Assembly: GCF_020497125.1 (NCBI RefSeq)
Contig: NC_059084.1
Location: 35,783,949-35,847,948 of the forward strand
DNA: 64,000 nt
Direction: 5' to 3'
Source of the DNA: Mauremys mutica
Taxonomy: Eukaryota > Chordata > Testudines > Geoemydidae
The position numbers were made by a program, and so were the translations under genes. Under the pieces are notes generated by a model. The model was not told where the DNA came from. It saw only the letters and a program-made list of their open reading frames with translations, and made no database searches. How positions within the stretch are numbered: the first letter of the stretch is position 1; each line of letters opens with the position of its first letter. This document shows, piece after piece, positions 1-11,983 of the stretch.

Positions 1-1064
1 AGAATCCACACTCATTTTCTGCTGACACCACAAGCAGTGCTGAGCTCTGAGTTAATTCAGTTTAATTAATGTGGGCCAGATCCTGAATTCTATGGGCTTG
101 ATTCTGCCATCCTTACTCACGGAAGTAACTAGCACTCACTCAAGTAACCACGTCAGTTTTGAGATGGCAACTTGCCAGAGTAACTGACACTTATATGAGC
201 GAGGGCTTCAGGAGGCCACATTTGCAGCAAAACTCTGTGGAAGATCTGATGGACTTAAGAAAACCCTTCAGACTCAATTCTTCAACCTTTATTCACTCAA
301 GTAATGACTAATCTTTGCGCATGCAGGAGGGAGAACTCTGGGACTAATTACTAGAGCAAGGATTGCTCACAAGGGCATTGAAAGATTGGCTACTTATTTT
401 AAGCTTTATGGATCGCCACCTACTGAGGTTGATGTTCAAGGCAGATAATGCCATGGGGATTCTGTAGTAGTTTTCTGACTTCTGTGCGATCACTTATATG
501 GGCTCATATCCCTAGATATGTTCTTTGGTTCATACTTTCAGAAGCCTGATGAGCTACCAAAGAAACAACCCTTTGTTCTCAAGGCGGGAGAGACTCTCTT
601 GAATTTATTAGAGAACTGAGGCTGGTCAAAATGTAAAACTTAGGCTGACCTAGCTTCGTTACTTAGGTATGTGAAAAATTCACATCGCTGAGAGACATAG
701 TTAAGCTGGCCTAAACCCCAGTATAGACACTGGTAGCTCAATGGGAGAATTCTTCCATCAATCTAGCTACCGCCTCTCATGGGGTAGAATTAATGATGGT
801 GATGGGTAGAATTAATGATGGTGATCACTGCAGCGAATATCCACATTGCAGTACTACAGTGGCACAGCTGTGATGCTGTAGCATCTGTAGAGTAGACAAG
901 CCCTGGGTACATGATGATATTTTCCCTTCTTACAAAGATCTTAATGATTCAGCTAATGATGACAAGGCAGGATGATATGGGAGAAAATAACAGGCAATGG
1001 GTGAAGATGGACTTGGAACAGAATGCACAGAATTAGGCTATCATGGTTGCTTGTTCAATAAGCA
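1..1064. other. Intergenic, partly MITE-derived
   Basis: No gene is visible. Roughly 640-905 resembles a short non-autonomous DNA transposon seen again near 5815-5980: both contain a run on the theme of 'ctaccgcctctc', a 'gcacagct' stretch and an end like 'gtagacctgccc'. Inside it a 23-bp unit around 'tagaattaatgatggtgat' is tandemly duplicated at about 785-827. The rest is unassigned. Confidence 0.4.
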
Positions 1065-1072
1065 TCTAGTTT

Positions 1073-1128
<56 letters not shown>

Positions 1129-1131
1129 TTT
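1065..1131. repeat. (TTTC)n microsatellite
   Basis: An almost pure tetranucleotide run of about 15 units. A second array of the same unit is at 43171-43224. No coding role is seen. Confidence 0.95.
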
Positions 1132-1484
1132 CTTATTAATTAGCAAATTGTTGTTGAGATGGGGCAAGAGATAAGACGTATGTTCCAGTTATTGGGGGGC
1201 AGCATGGGAGAAAGGGTGAAGGGGCTAGTGGACGAAGGGAGCAAATTAGGTGCAGAGTTGGGTGGGACTGGCAGACCCTGGAGAGCAGAGCGATAGGTGA
1301 CCTTGTGGTGTGGGTCTCTGGAGTGGCTGGAGAGGGATATGGGAGGTGGCCATATGCTGATGATATAGAAGAAGCAGTTGCCACAAGAACCTTCACTATC
1401 CCCTGTGCACCTAGGGTGGCAGCAAGTAGGGACTCAGGATTCAGGTCCTTTGTGTCACCATTCAGCGGGATGTTTCCCCACAGT

Positions 1485-1576
1485 CATAGAATCATAGAAA
1501 AGTAGGACTGGAAGGAACCTCAATAGGTCATCTAGTCCAGTGTCCTTCACAGAGGCAGGGCTAAGTATTATCTAGA
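1485..1576 (-). mobile_element. CR1 LINE 3' end fragment
   Basis: This is the characteristic sauropsid CR1 3' terminus read in reverse: 'tcatagaatcatagaa' followed by a 'ggaaggaacctcaataggtcatc' type tail. It is only about 90 bp, as expected for a severely 5'-truncated insertion. The call rests on family recognition from memory. Confidence 0.65.
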
Positions 1577-2119
1577 CCAGGGGTGGGGCACATCTGGCCC
1601 ACTGGCTGTTTTAATTTGGCCCTCAAGCTCCCGCTGAGCAGTTGGGTGTGGGGCTTGCCTTGCCGTGTCTTCACGTAGGAGCTGGAGGGAGGACATGCCG
1701 CTGATTCCAGGAGCCACTTGATGTAAGCTCCACCCAGAGCCTGCACCTCTGAGCCTCTCCCCACACACCCCAACCCCTTGCCCCAGACATGATCACCCTC
1801 TTGCCTTCCGAACCCCTCAGCCCAGCCTGGGGCACCCTCCTGAACCCCAGACCCCTCATCCTCAACTCCATCCCCACCCCCAGCCGGAGCCCTCAACCCT
1901 CTCCCATGCTCCAAACCCTTGTCCCAGCCCTGATCCCTTTCCCACCCTCCAAACCCCTCATTCCTAGCCCAGAGCACCTCCTACACACCAAATCTCTCAT
2001 CCTCAGCCCCACACTGGAGCCTGCACCCCCAGGCAGAGCCCTCACCCCCATCTCTCCACACACCCCACCCTTCTGCACCAGCCCAGAGTTTCCTCCCGCA
2101 ATCTGAACTCCTCATTTCT
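1577..2119. mobile_element. C-rich non-autonomous hAT-like repeat
   Basis: It starts with 'caggggtggg' and a 'ctggccc' stretch, as in common hAT-type non-autonomous repeats. A strongly C-rich, imperfectly repeating tract of 'ccccagccc' and 'ccccaaccc' motifs follows. Open frames across this tract come from base composition, not coding. A similar tract is at about 21140-21480. Confidence 0.45.
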
Positions 2120-2127
2120 GGCCCCAC

Positions 2128-2334
2128 CAGGGCCGGCACAACCCATTAGGCAACCTAGGAGGTTGCTTAGGGCGCTAACATTTGCGGGGCGGTGACCGCA
2201 GCGGACGTCTCTTTGGCCGCCCCGGTCGTCGTCAGTATTTTTGGAGGGGACCTTCACCGCCTCTGTCGGGGGCGCCATTTCGGGAACAGGACCTTCCACC
2301 ACCTAGAGCGCCAAAAATGCTGGTGGCGCTCCTG
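2128..2334. mobile_element. Short hAT-like MITE
   Basis: A 207-bp element begins CAGGGCCGGC and ends GGCGCTCCTG. It is bordered by 8-bp direct repeats with one mismatch: GGCCCCAC at 2120-2127 and GGACCCAC at 2335-2342. An 8-bp target duplication and CAGG-type ends point to hAT. The terminal inverted repeats pair only partially, so the boundaries are provisional. Confidence 0.5.
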
Positions 2335-2342
2335 GGACCCAC

Positions 2343-2525
2343 CCGTTATAAGTGTACTTCCTATTGCATTATCCACATCATTTATGAAGATATTCAATAG
2401 AACTGGACCCAAGAGAGATCCCTGCAGGATATACCCTTCCAGCTCGATTATGAGCAATTGATAACTACTCTCTGACTACGTCTTTCCAGCCAATTGTGCA
2501 CCCTCTAATAGTATGTTTGTCTAGA
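2343..2525 (-). mobile_element. CR1 reverse transcriptase fragment
   Basis: The reverse strand encodes a piece of CR1 RT with the 'QGSLLGPVLLNIFINDVD' signature (roughly 2350-2430), which corresponds to the conserved QGS.LGP.LF..F.ND block. It is a decayed fragment with no start codon and no flanking RT blocks. Confidence 0.7.
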
Positions 2526-3859
2526 TCAGTGGTTTTCAATGTGTGTTCCACAGACCGTTGGGGATCCACACCTCCATTCAAAATTTTCTGGGGATCTGCA
2601 AATGAAAGAAAAGATTGAAAATCACGGATGTAGGCTATACTTACAAGGAGCACAGCAGTGCCTGGACCATTACTCAAGATTGTCCCCAGTTTGTTCCAGA
2701 AAAATAATAATATGTAGAATACTATGGGGATGAATCTTTCCTGCCTTGAGCCACTGTATGTGCCCCAGAACAAAATGGGTGTGAAAAGTGTCTCACACCC
2801 CTTGGCACTCGCTTTGCATAGGTGCAAATGACCGCACAAGGCAGAAGTAGTGCTCCTCCCAACATTATGTTTTGTTCATGGGGAATTTAATGAAAAAAAT
2901 TACTGAAAACCAAAAGACCTAGGGCAAAAATGTGATGTGCCATTTGTTCCTCAAGTCTCCATTCTCCTCTATGGGCTGGGATCCCCAGCTAGACTCCACC
3001 TCCCACAATTCACCAGTGAAGGAGAGATGGGTATCATGGAGCCCTTGCCCCATTGAGGATGAGAGAGGTGTGAGGAGAAAAGTACAGCTCCTATATTTTG
3101 GCCAAATATGTCTGGAATATTTTGAGAAAAATAACAGTTTTCCACAAGCAGTTTTTGCCAAAAAATAAATAAATAAATTGCATTTCAGCCAAAACTCAAT
3201 TTTCCACTGAAAACCAGTTTTGATTAAAACATTTCAACCAGTCTTATCTACAAGGCAGTTGTGAATTGGGCCTTGAATACCAGTGGCAGAGCACTGTTTT
3301 TAAAGTGTGTCATTTGCAATGGTGTGTATGTCTGTCGATCCGTAGATCCTAGCCACAAAGATTTATTGAGGGTGTCCATATCAGCACCAATGGTAGGGGA
3401 AGGGTGAAGCCAAGCTTAGACCATTAGGAAAAAGGTTTTAATACAGATACTATTTGGTAGCATTCACCGAAATGTTACTGTCTATGACAGGGCAACATTG
3501 TAATGAATAAGGGGAAAATGTGGGAGCAAGTGTCCCAAAGCAACTATCAAAAGATGGTGGAGATGAAAGCTTTATACTTATTGTTGTTGTTTTCTTCTCA
3601 CGCCAAGAATTTCTGTATTGCTGTCAGATTTAGGGTATCGTGCATTGTTCTGTGTTTGCAATTTGATCTGAAATAGAGCTCAACACAGTCTCCAAAAATA
3701 TCAAATTCAGTTTGAAGATTTGATCTTTTCCAGACAGCCTTTTAAAAGTACCCAGAAGGACACATGTGTGGAATAGAGTGAGGTCAAAATATGAGCATTT
3801 AACTTCTTGCTTTCCAAATGATCTTCAGAGTTTGTTTGGTTTTCCCCTAGACAAAACCC
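2526..3859. other. Intergenic upstream of the first OR
   Basis: A hAT-like stretch opens at 2529 with 'cagtggttttcaat'. From 2886 to 3240 the DNA is A/T-rich with repeated 'aaaa.tttt' and 'ttttgccaaaa' motifs, a style that recurs at 7425-7720, 32650-32840, 39480-39640 and 61690-62000. Nothing is recognised from 3241 to 3859 except a plausible 3' splice acceptor, 'tttcccctag', ending at 3850 just before the OR coding region. Confidence 0.4.
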
Positions 3860-4945
3860 GTGGCAGATGCAGAAGGAGGAAATCAAACGTCCATCACAGA
3901 ATTCATCCTCCTGGGATTCAGGAATACCCCAGAGCTTCAGACCCTTCTCTTCCTGCTGTTTCTGGTGATCTACATTATGACCATGGCTGGGAACATCCTC
4001 ATCCTGGTGCTAGTTGTGGCTGATCAGCACCTTCACACCCCCATGTACTTATTCCTGGGGAACTTGTCCTGCTTGGAGACCTGCTACACCTCCACCATTC
4101 TGCCCAGGGTGCTGGCCATTCTCCTGACTGGGGACAGAACCATTTCTTTCTATGCATGTGTCATACAATATTATATCTTTGGCTTCTTAGCAGCTACAGA
4201 ATGTTATCTTCTAGCAGCCATGTCTTATGATCGTTATTTAGCAATATGTAAACCCCTCCATTATACAATAATTATGCATGGCAGGTTCTGCCTCCAGCTA
4301 GCAGCTGGGTCTTGGGTGAGTGGGTTACTGGCTAGTTCCATAGTAACTGGAATGATTTTACAATTAACTTTCTGTGGGCCCAATTAAATTGATCATTTTT
4401 TTTGCGATTTCAACCCATTGCTGAACATCTCCTGCAGTGACACCCGCCTTGTGGAACTTTTGGCTTCCACACTGTCCTTTATATTCACCCTGCCCCCATT
4501 TCTACTCACTGTGACATCTTATGTCTGTATAATCTTTGCCATCCTGCAAATCCCTTCCACCACTGGGAGGCAAAAGGCCTTCTCCACCTGCTCCTCTCAC
4601 CTCATTGTGGTGACCATTTTCTATTGGACCATCACTATTGTGTACGTGTTGCCAAAAAATGATACACTGAGAGACCTGAACAAAGTGTTCTCTCTCCTTT
4701 ACACAGTCCTGACTCCTTTGGTCAATCCCCTCATTTACAGCCTGAGAAACAAAGAGGTCAAGGAGGCTCTGAAGAAAGCTCTCAGTAAATTTACGGATTT
4801 CAGAAGAATTCAGGCCATCCAAGCTAATTTGTGTAAGATAAATCAAAATGGAGAGAATCTGGATCCAAGCACAGAAATCTGGGTTGCCCCTCTTGATGGG
4901 CTATTAACTCATGCCAGGGGAAAGAGAAGCAATTCCGCAGAATGA
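3860..4945 (+). pseudogene. Olfactory receptor pseudogene (11A1-like)
   Basis: The frame encodes a class [17 protein letters not shown] at the N-terminus, [13 protein letters not shown] after TM1, [14 protein letters not shown] at the end of TM3, KAFSTCSSHL at TM6 and NPLIYSLRNKEV in TM7. It is most like the intact gene at 15054. Three lesions are visible. The frame begins with GTG at 3860, because the two ATGs of the paralogue are changed here. An in-frame TAA at 4385-4387 lies in ECL2, after FCGPN. The normal stop is lost, adding about 40 unrelated residues up to 4945. No frameshift is present, since both halves share one frame. As it stands no seven-helix receptor can be made. Confidence 0.93.
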
Positions 4946-4949
4946 TTTA

Positions 4950-5780
4950 ATCAATAAACATAATGTCTTGGTTTGTGAATTCTCCATGGGCGAATTTTGG
5001 TCAGAAATGAAAAAAAAAGCAAAAAAAAAAAAGCCCCAGTTTACTGAAAAAGTCTCCTTATTTTGATGGTGCTACTATTTGGAGGGTTGAAATCAGAGCC
5101 ACTTTTTAATATTTTTAAATTCAGTTTTTTAAAAAAAATATTATATAGAAATCATAATGAAGTTGGTTACTGTTTTTTTTTTAATTTACTAAACACCTGT
5201 TCATGTGTATATATATATGTATATATTTAATGAAGTTATGATTTTGGTCAATGATAAATTTCAACAGCGATTTCTGTCAAGGTATCTATCTAATCTATCT
5301 ATTGATCGATCAATTTATGTTTGTTTACTGAATATATATTTCTTTCCCTTAAAGTCTGGATAATTTTTTACAAGATCTAGTTTGGAACAAAAGCTAATTT
5401 TTTCTATGCAAACAATTTTTTGCTCCAATTTTTTCACCAGCTGTATCCTTGAGGCGATCAGGTTTTTCACATTTAATCATTTAAAATATTCTGTGGACAA
5501 TCCTTGGGTTGACATTCATTTTTATGTGACTCATTGCTAATAGTCAGTATGTAAAGTCCAGAATTTGAGTTGTTTTTATTTGGTGCATAACTCACATGGC
5601 ACAGTTCTTCCCCTGGATTGGGTAAGTGTAAGGTTTAGACTACACTTTCTTTTTCAAGGACTACTCAATAGTCTGAATTCAAAGCATCCTTTTCTAGTAC
5701 TGGGCTGCAAATATGGTCTAAGAAACCCCAGAGTACATTCACAAATGGACTTTTAGTCAACTAACTGCCACTCATCATGA
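4950..5780. other. AT-rich intergenic
   Basis: AATAAA at about 4951 could have served the OR pseudogene. The rest is AT-rich with short poly-A runs, a (TA)n patch near 5206-5226 and ATCT/GATC-type simple sequence near 5285-5315. No gene is seen. Confidence 0.5.
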
Positions 5781-8700
5781 CTGGCAGCCCACTGGTTAGA
5801 GCACTCACCTGGGATGTTGGAGACCCCCATAGCTTCCGCCTCTCGCGGACGTGGAGTACAATTATGTCAACAGGAGAGTGCTCGCCCATTGGCATAGCGT
5901 GCCTTCACCAGATACACTACAGCGGCGCAGCTCTGCAGATGTAGTGCTTCTAGTGTAGACCTGCCCTCAGTCTTTCCTGTTGATGCTGCTCCACTGTGGC
6001 TGAATAATGAGAATCATTGCGCCAGAAAGAGAGTGAATGAGTATGAGAACAACTCTACTGCCAAGTGCTTTGAGCAGCCACATGGAATGCAGTGGATCTA
6101 GCCCCACTGCTCCTGTGTTTTTTTAATTATTAGTCCAATCATCTCTCCACCTCATCATGGTCCAAGAGACAGACACTTTAAAAGCCCTTTCTCGAAGGGT
6201 CCTGCACAGAGCCTGCCAGGAAGCAGCATAGACAGGGAACAGCGAAGGAATCATGTAGACAGAGATCTGGATAGAGAAGGGGTGTTCACAGGCCATGAGC
6301 CACTCACTCCCTGCAATGCTGGGGAAAGCGTGATCGGATCCAGCATCCGGCCTGAAAGGAAGAGCCATGTAATGGGGACTATCCGAGGGGGTGGGGGCCT
6401 ATTCGCCACCAACAAGGGGAGCCGCCTGAGAACAGCTCTCTGGAATCAGCCACAGCATCGGTCAGAGGCCACTTAGCAAAGCAACAGCCTCTGGGTTTGG
6501 ACACAGGTCATGTCAGATATTTAGGCACCTAACTCCCACTGAAATCAACTCTGTGACTGATGCCCAGCGGTGCCTGTGTCCCAATTTTACTCACCGCTGT
6601 GATCCACAAAGCTGCCACATGTTTCTTGCAAGAAGCCAGGGTGGGGGGAAGAGGAAAGCCCTTGTGACTTTCAGTCCAGTGGTTGGACCTCTCCCCTGGG
6701 ATGTGTGAGACCCCCTCTCCCCTGGGATGTGTGAGACCCCCCCTCTGCCTGAAGGGGAGAAAGGATTTTAACAGGAATATGCTACCTCTCAGGTGAGTGC
6801 CGGAACCACTGGGCTGTGAACTATTCAGACTGTTGCTGCTACTGAAATTGTTCCACTGGGGCTGAATAACAAAAGATCAAGGGGACGGGATTGTGGGCCA
6901 CTCCCTTCCTAGCTAAGCGCTCTAACCACCATGCTACATAGAGTCATTCTCATGCTGGCGCACTGTATCTTGGACCCAATGTCTCTTTAATTATTTATCC
7001 ACAGTAGAACAGCTTCAACAAAAGAGATGGAGGGACCCCCATATCAGAATATCTCATTGCCCAGTGGCTAGATCACACACCTGAGAGATTTCAGAGCCCA
7101 AGCGGGAAAGCTGACATTGCTATTTCTGAACCTCGCAGTGCAGGCCCCACAAGCTCGTGTCAGTAGGCCCAGAGTCTGCGACTCACTGCTGAGGGGATTT
7201 TTACTGTGGTGTAGACGTACCCACTGTGGCCTCACCAGCACAGAAAATAATTGAGTTTGATGGGATTTCTAAGAATGGGTGTCACACACACAGTGTGTCA
7301 GCTGACCTCTGACAGCTGGGGTCTGCAAACAATACGTGGCTCGTACTGGGATTTAGTCAAAAGGATTTAGGCTCCTATGTGTTTAGTTTTCAAAATGTGA
7401 CTTAGGCTCCTAAGTAGAGCTGAGCAAATGACTGATTTTCTTTGTTGGGTGGCCGAACTGAAAAATAATAAAAAAAACATTTTATTTTGGGTCAACCTCC
7501 AATTATTATTATTATTTTCATTTCTGCATTTAGCTTTGTCATATTGTTTAGCTGAGTTGAGGTTTTGGATTTTTTCTTTAATCCTTTAAAAAACAAGCTT
7601 AGCAAAATTTTTAAAAGAAACATCATTTAGGGAAAAAAAAAGTTGAGCTGTTTTGACTCTTTCTTTAGACACGTGGACAAATATTTTCCAACCTTTCACC
7701 TTATTCTTCTAAAAGCTCTGCTCTAGGAACTATTTTGGGGACAGTTCTCTGGCTGGTGTTATCCAGGAGGTCAGACTGGATGATCACAGTAGTCCCTTCT
7801 GACCTTGTAATCGATGAAACTATACAGAAGAACATAGCAGGGGGCATCTCAACTCAGCAAGAATGAATGTAGCTGGCAGCAAAGGGAGGATCCTGGAAGA
7901 GACCCAAGTGTTTGGGGCATCCTTGAGTCAGAACAAACCTCATCTCCCCCCTCCTGCATGATATTAACAGAACCTTAATGTACATGGGGATGCACATTAG
8001 GGGTCTGTCAATGTCATGCACCCAATCTGTTCCACTTCATATTTATCACCCTGCTCAGCACTATGCCTGGATTCTCAACTGGGATAAATCAGCACTGACA
8101 TCAGTAGGCCTACTCTGATTTACATCAGCTGGGGATCTGGCCCATGGACTCCAATGGTTACACCCATGCACACCAGCAGGGGATCATGGCCATTGACTCC
8201 ACTGGTTACACTCATTCACACCAGCAGGGGATCTGGACCACTGGCTCCAATGGTTACACCCGTTCCCACCAGTGGGGGATCTGGACCATGTACTCCAGTG
8301 TAGCTAAGGCCAATTACATCAGCTGGGGATCTGATCCCATTGGGTCAATGCAGTTAGATCAATGTACTTCAGAATAGCAAGAGGCGAGAATGGAAGTTCA
8401 TCTCCTTAAGCATAAGACTGGATTTGTTTGGAATAAATTTGGAGACAATTAGAACATGGCACATGGGAGGCTGGGCTGATTGCAGTTTTAGACTCGAGCT
8501 ATATACATTTTCTTTTCTATCTGACTCAGCCTCCCAAGGAGTGACACAGATTTACACCAGGTAGGAATCTGGCCAATTGTCTCCAAAGAAGCCAATGATT
8601 TAATCCAGCTGGGGAGCTGGTCTTTGGCTTCCCACCGAGATCATAACCTGGCCTATTATTTGTAATGGGATCTTCTTCTTTTGCTAGTTAATATCTGTAT

Positions 8701-9361
8701 CACTGGCCCTGGGATGTTTGTAATAACATAGCACAACCTTCTTTAGTGCTTGACATTGAACTTTCAAATAAATAAAGCCTACAATGCATCAGAAATATCC
8801 TGGGTATCTCTCATGGATTCCTAATTGTTCACAGTAAATTGGAACAAAAGAGGATGGATCTTCAAAGGTGCCTAAATTAGAACTGGTTGAAAAATTTCCA
8901 AGAAAAGGAAAATAACGTTCAGAAAATAAGGTTTTGTGAACAACAAAGCTTCTCCATCTGAAAGCAATTGTTTCAGGTCCTCTGCAGACTCATGTAGATG
9001 TTGCTGCATCAGTCAGACTCAGGCAAGCTTCCCCTCTCAGGATGATTGGTTCCGGCTCTCTGAAGACTCAGGGAGATGGTATTCTGTTTGTTACTCTTAG
9101 TTCAACTTTTCCAGATTTCTACACAGCCATGTCACTCATGAATATATTCACAAACACTGCACTGATCCCTAAATAATCATACAAAAGACATAACACAGTT
9201 TCCAAGGAATCAATGCAATCTGAACTCTGGTATTTTATTTATTAACATATTTATGAAGATGTTAAAACAAATCTGGTCAGTTCTAACTTCTTAATTCTGT
9301 GCTCAGGTTTTCAGCCTGTAAGTGATTGGAGTGAAGGTTGTTATTGTTCACAGAAGATTGA
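5781..9361. other. Old repeat mosaic without genes
   Basis: Several degenerate copies of a tRNA-like repeat occur, with 'agcccactggttagagcactcacctggg' style motifs near 5785-5815, 6680-6745 (locally duplicated) and 7060-7110. A MITE-like block is at 5815-5980. A CR1 3' tail is at about 7735-7830. An A/T-rich 'aaaaattttt' block is at 7425-7720. ORFs here are short and match nothing I recognise. Confidence 0.4.
8105..8345 (+). repeat. Degenerate ~48-bp tandem repeat
   Basis: About five diverged units each carry 'caccagcaggggatc' or 'catcagctggggatct', then 'ggcc..tgactccaatgg', then 'ttacac'. The same motif exists as single dispersed copies near 8600, 21800, 24350, 34010 and 35590, so this looks like local expansion of a dispersed repeat. 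The 77-codon open frame across it (8144-8377) simply echoes the unit and is not called as a gene. Confidence 0.7.
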
Positions 9362-9550
9362 GGGGGGAAGGATAGCTCAGTGGTTTGCACATTGGCCTGC
9401 TAAACCCAGGGTTATGAATTCAATCCTTGAGGGGGCTATTTAGGAATCTAGGACAAAAATTTGTCTGGGGATTGGTCCTGCTTTGAGTAGGGGGTTGGAC
9501 TAGATGGCCTCCTGAGGTCCCTTCCAACCCTGGTGTTCTAAGATTCTATG
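9362..9550 (+). mobile_element. tRNA-derived SINE, Cry I-like
   Basis: The element has a pol III A box (GATAGCTCAGTGGT, about 9371-9384) and a B-box-like segment (GAATTCAATCC, about 9417-9427). The unique region contains 'gggggttggactagatgg', and the 3' end is 'ttctaagattctatg' with a GAA-rich tail. This architecture and wording match my memory of the cryptodiran turtle tRNA-Lys SINE (Cry I). Its 3' part resembles CR1 tails, consistent with use of CR1 machinery. It is the best lineage marker in the window. Confidence 0.8.
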
Positions 9551-9779
9551 AAGAAGAAGAAAAATGGATGTTTCAATGAAAATTTCCTCATTTCAGTTTT
9601 CAGTAGCAATGGTTCCAAGACACAAAATCCAGATCCAAAGTCTGGGGATATTCAAATGCAAGAAAATGTTTTGAGACCTTGCAGTAATCTGAACATTGGG
9701 TCTAATTCACTAGGGTTCTCCATCTGCTGTGTGCACACCCTTAAACGACATGGTCAAGCTATGTTTATTTTGTCACAAT

Positions 9780-11357
9780 CTTTACTAAAAAGGTTAATAG
9801 TCACCACATACTCAACACAATTAATATTAACAACAAGGAGGAAGGAACACAACCCAAAATAGGGAAAGAACGGGTTAAACAATATTTAGATAAGTTAAAT
9901 GTACTCAAGTTGGCAGGGCCTGATGAAATCCATCCTAGGATACTTATTAGCAATTATCTTTGAGAACTCATGGAGGATGATTGAGGTCCCAGAGTACTGG
10001 AGAAGGGAAAAAATAGTATCTAGCTTTTAAAAAGGGGAACAAAGACAACCTGGAGAATTATAGACCAGTTAACCTAACTTTGATATCTGGACAGACACTC
10101 GGACAAGAAATTATTAAATAATGCATAAGCATCTAGAGGATAATAGGGTTATAACGAAGAGCCAGCATAGATTTGCCAAGAACAGATCATGCCAAACCAA
10201 CCTAATTTCCTTCTTTGATGGGGTACTGGCCTAGAGGATGGGAGGAAGCAGTAAGCATAATACATGTTGATTTTAGTGAGACTTTTGATACAGTCCCACA
10301 TGACATTCTCATAAGGAAACTAGGGAAGACATTACTGAAAGAGTAGTTATCAATTGTTCGCTGTAAAACAGGGAGTGTGTATCCAATGGAATCTTGCAGG
10401 GGTCAGTCTTGGGTCTGGTACTATTAAATATTTTCATTAATAACTTGAATAATGGACTGCAGAGTATGCTTCTAAAATTTGCAGATAACACCAAGCTGGA
10501 AGGGGTTGCAAGCACTTTGGAGGACAGGATTAGAATTCAAATTAGACCTTGGCAAATTAGACAATTGATTTGAAATCAACATAAGGAAATTGAATAAAGG
10601 AAAATGGAACATACTACACTTGGGAAGGAAAATCAAATGCACAAGTACAAAATGGGTAATAACTGACTAAGTGGTAGTACTACTGAAAAGCAGATGGGGA
10701 TTATAGTGGATCACAAACTGAATATGAGTCAACCATGTGATGGAGTTGCGAAAAAGACAAATAACTTTCTGATCTATGAACAGGAGTGTGGTATGTAAGA
10801 CATGGGAGGTAATTGTCCGCTCTACTCAGCACTGGTGAGACCTCAGTTGGAGTCCTGTGTCCAGTTCTGGATGCCACACTCTAGGAAAGATGTGGATAAA
10901 CTGAGAGAGTCCAAAGGAGAGCAACACAAATGATAAAAGGTTGAGAAAACCTACCCTGTGAAAAACGGTTAAAAATTGGTTATGTTTAGTTTTGAGAAAA
11001 AAAAAGACTGATGGGGGGACCTGATTACAGTTTTTAGATATGTTTAGAGATGTTAATAAGAGGACAGGGATAAATTTTTCTCCATGTCCACTGAAGAGAG
11101 GACACAAAGAAATGGGCTTAATCATCGGCAAGGGAAATTAGGTTAGACATTAGAAAAAAAACTTTTTATCTATAAGTATAGTTAAAGTCTGGAAAAGGCT
11201 TTCCAAGGGAGGCTGTGAAATCCCCATCACTGGAGGTTTTTAAGAATAGATTGGAGAGTCACCTGCCAGATCTGGCCTATGGTTAATTGGTCCTGCCTCA
11301 GCTCAGGGGATTGGACTTGATGGCCTCTCAAGGTCCCTTCCTGACTTACATTTCTAT
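9780..11357 (+). mobile_element. CR1 LINE, 5'-truncated
   Basis: A roughly 1.58-kb CR1 in sense orientation covers the RT region to the 3' terminus. Recognisable stretches include 'agcagggcctgatgaaatccatcc'-type sequence near 9915, RT codons around 10270-10470, a 'gatcacaaactgaatatgagtcaac' region and a canonical tail near 11290-11357 (about 'ttggacttgatggcctctcaagg'). Many stops and small indels break the frame. No ATG-initiated ORF2 survives. Confidence 0.88.
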
Positions 11358-11394
11358 TATTCAATTAATCTAGCAAGCATGAGAACCAATTGCT

Positions 11395-11600
11395 GTGAAA
11401 CTGTGGTGGCATGGACTTCAGTGTGGGCTAGCCACCCCAATACATAGCAAGGGTTCTGAACAGGCATGGCCAGCCCATGCTGCCATGGCTTCACTGCTAT
11501 TGGTGCCCAAACTAGCTAGATCAAAACTAGTGCGTGTATGTCTATACATGCTGTACTCATGCCCTCTGATTGCAGTGTAGACATACCCTTAAACCTTAGT
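11395..11600. mobile_element. MITE-like fragment, Harbinger-type end
   Basis: The right end is 'gcagtgtagacatacccttaa', matching the TCTACACT-type termini of the Harbinger elements elsewhere in the window. The left end is not resolved. The 61-codon frame inside is probably chance. Confidence 0.4.
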
Positions 11601-11930
11601 TGGGACATAAGTGGGGTGTGGACACAAGTTGCCCATTTCCAGAGCTGCATTTTCACTTTGTATGTGACAATACTGATGTTGTGATCATGGTTGTGGAGAA
11701 AATGTGACCTGAGTGAACCCTAAAATCTGAGAAACAAGAAGGCAAATGAAAAGCATCCGGGTTTTTTTCTAATCTCATGATTTTCAAGCCCACTTCCTGA
11801 GATTTTGGGAGTCTGACATAATTTCTGAATGTTTGCGGTTGAATATATATGTTTGTGTATGCATGAGAGTGTTTTTTCTCTGTGTGAATGTATGTGTCTT
11901 TGGATAGGTTCTGCCACTGCTTTGTTTAAT

Positions 11931-11983
11931 AGAAGAAGAAGAAGAAGAAGAAGAAGAAGAAGAAGAAGAAGAAGAAGAAGAAG
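11931..11983. repeat. (GAA)n microsatellite
   Basis: About 17 uninterrupted GAA units. The Arg-rich frame across it is a composition artefact. GAA tracts can form triplex DNA, but nothing here shows a function. Confidence 0.95.

Noticed and set aside
1561..2106. Several overlapping ORFs of 66-138 codons on both strands
   Set aside because: They lie in a C-rich repeat that recurs at 21140-21480; low-complexity composition keeps stops rare in all frames.
9362..9440. Functional tRNA gene
   Set aside because: A and B boxes are present but the cloverleaf is not complete and the unit continues into a SINE body and tail.
9548..9862. 104-codon ORF after the SINE
   Set aside because: It runs from the SINE tail into CR1 5' sequence; no domain and crosses two repeats.
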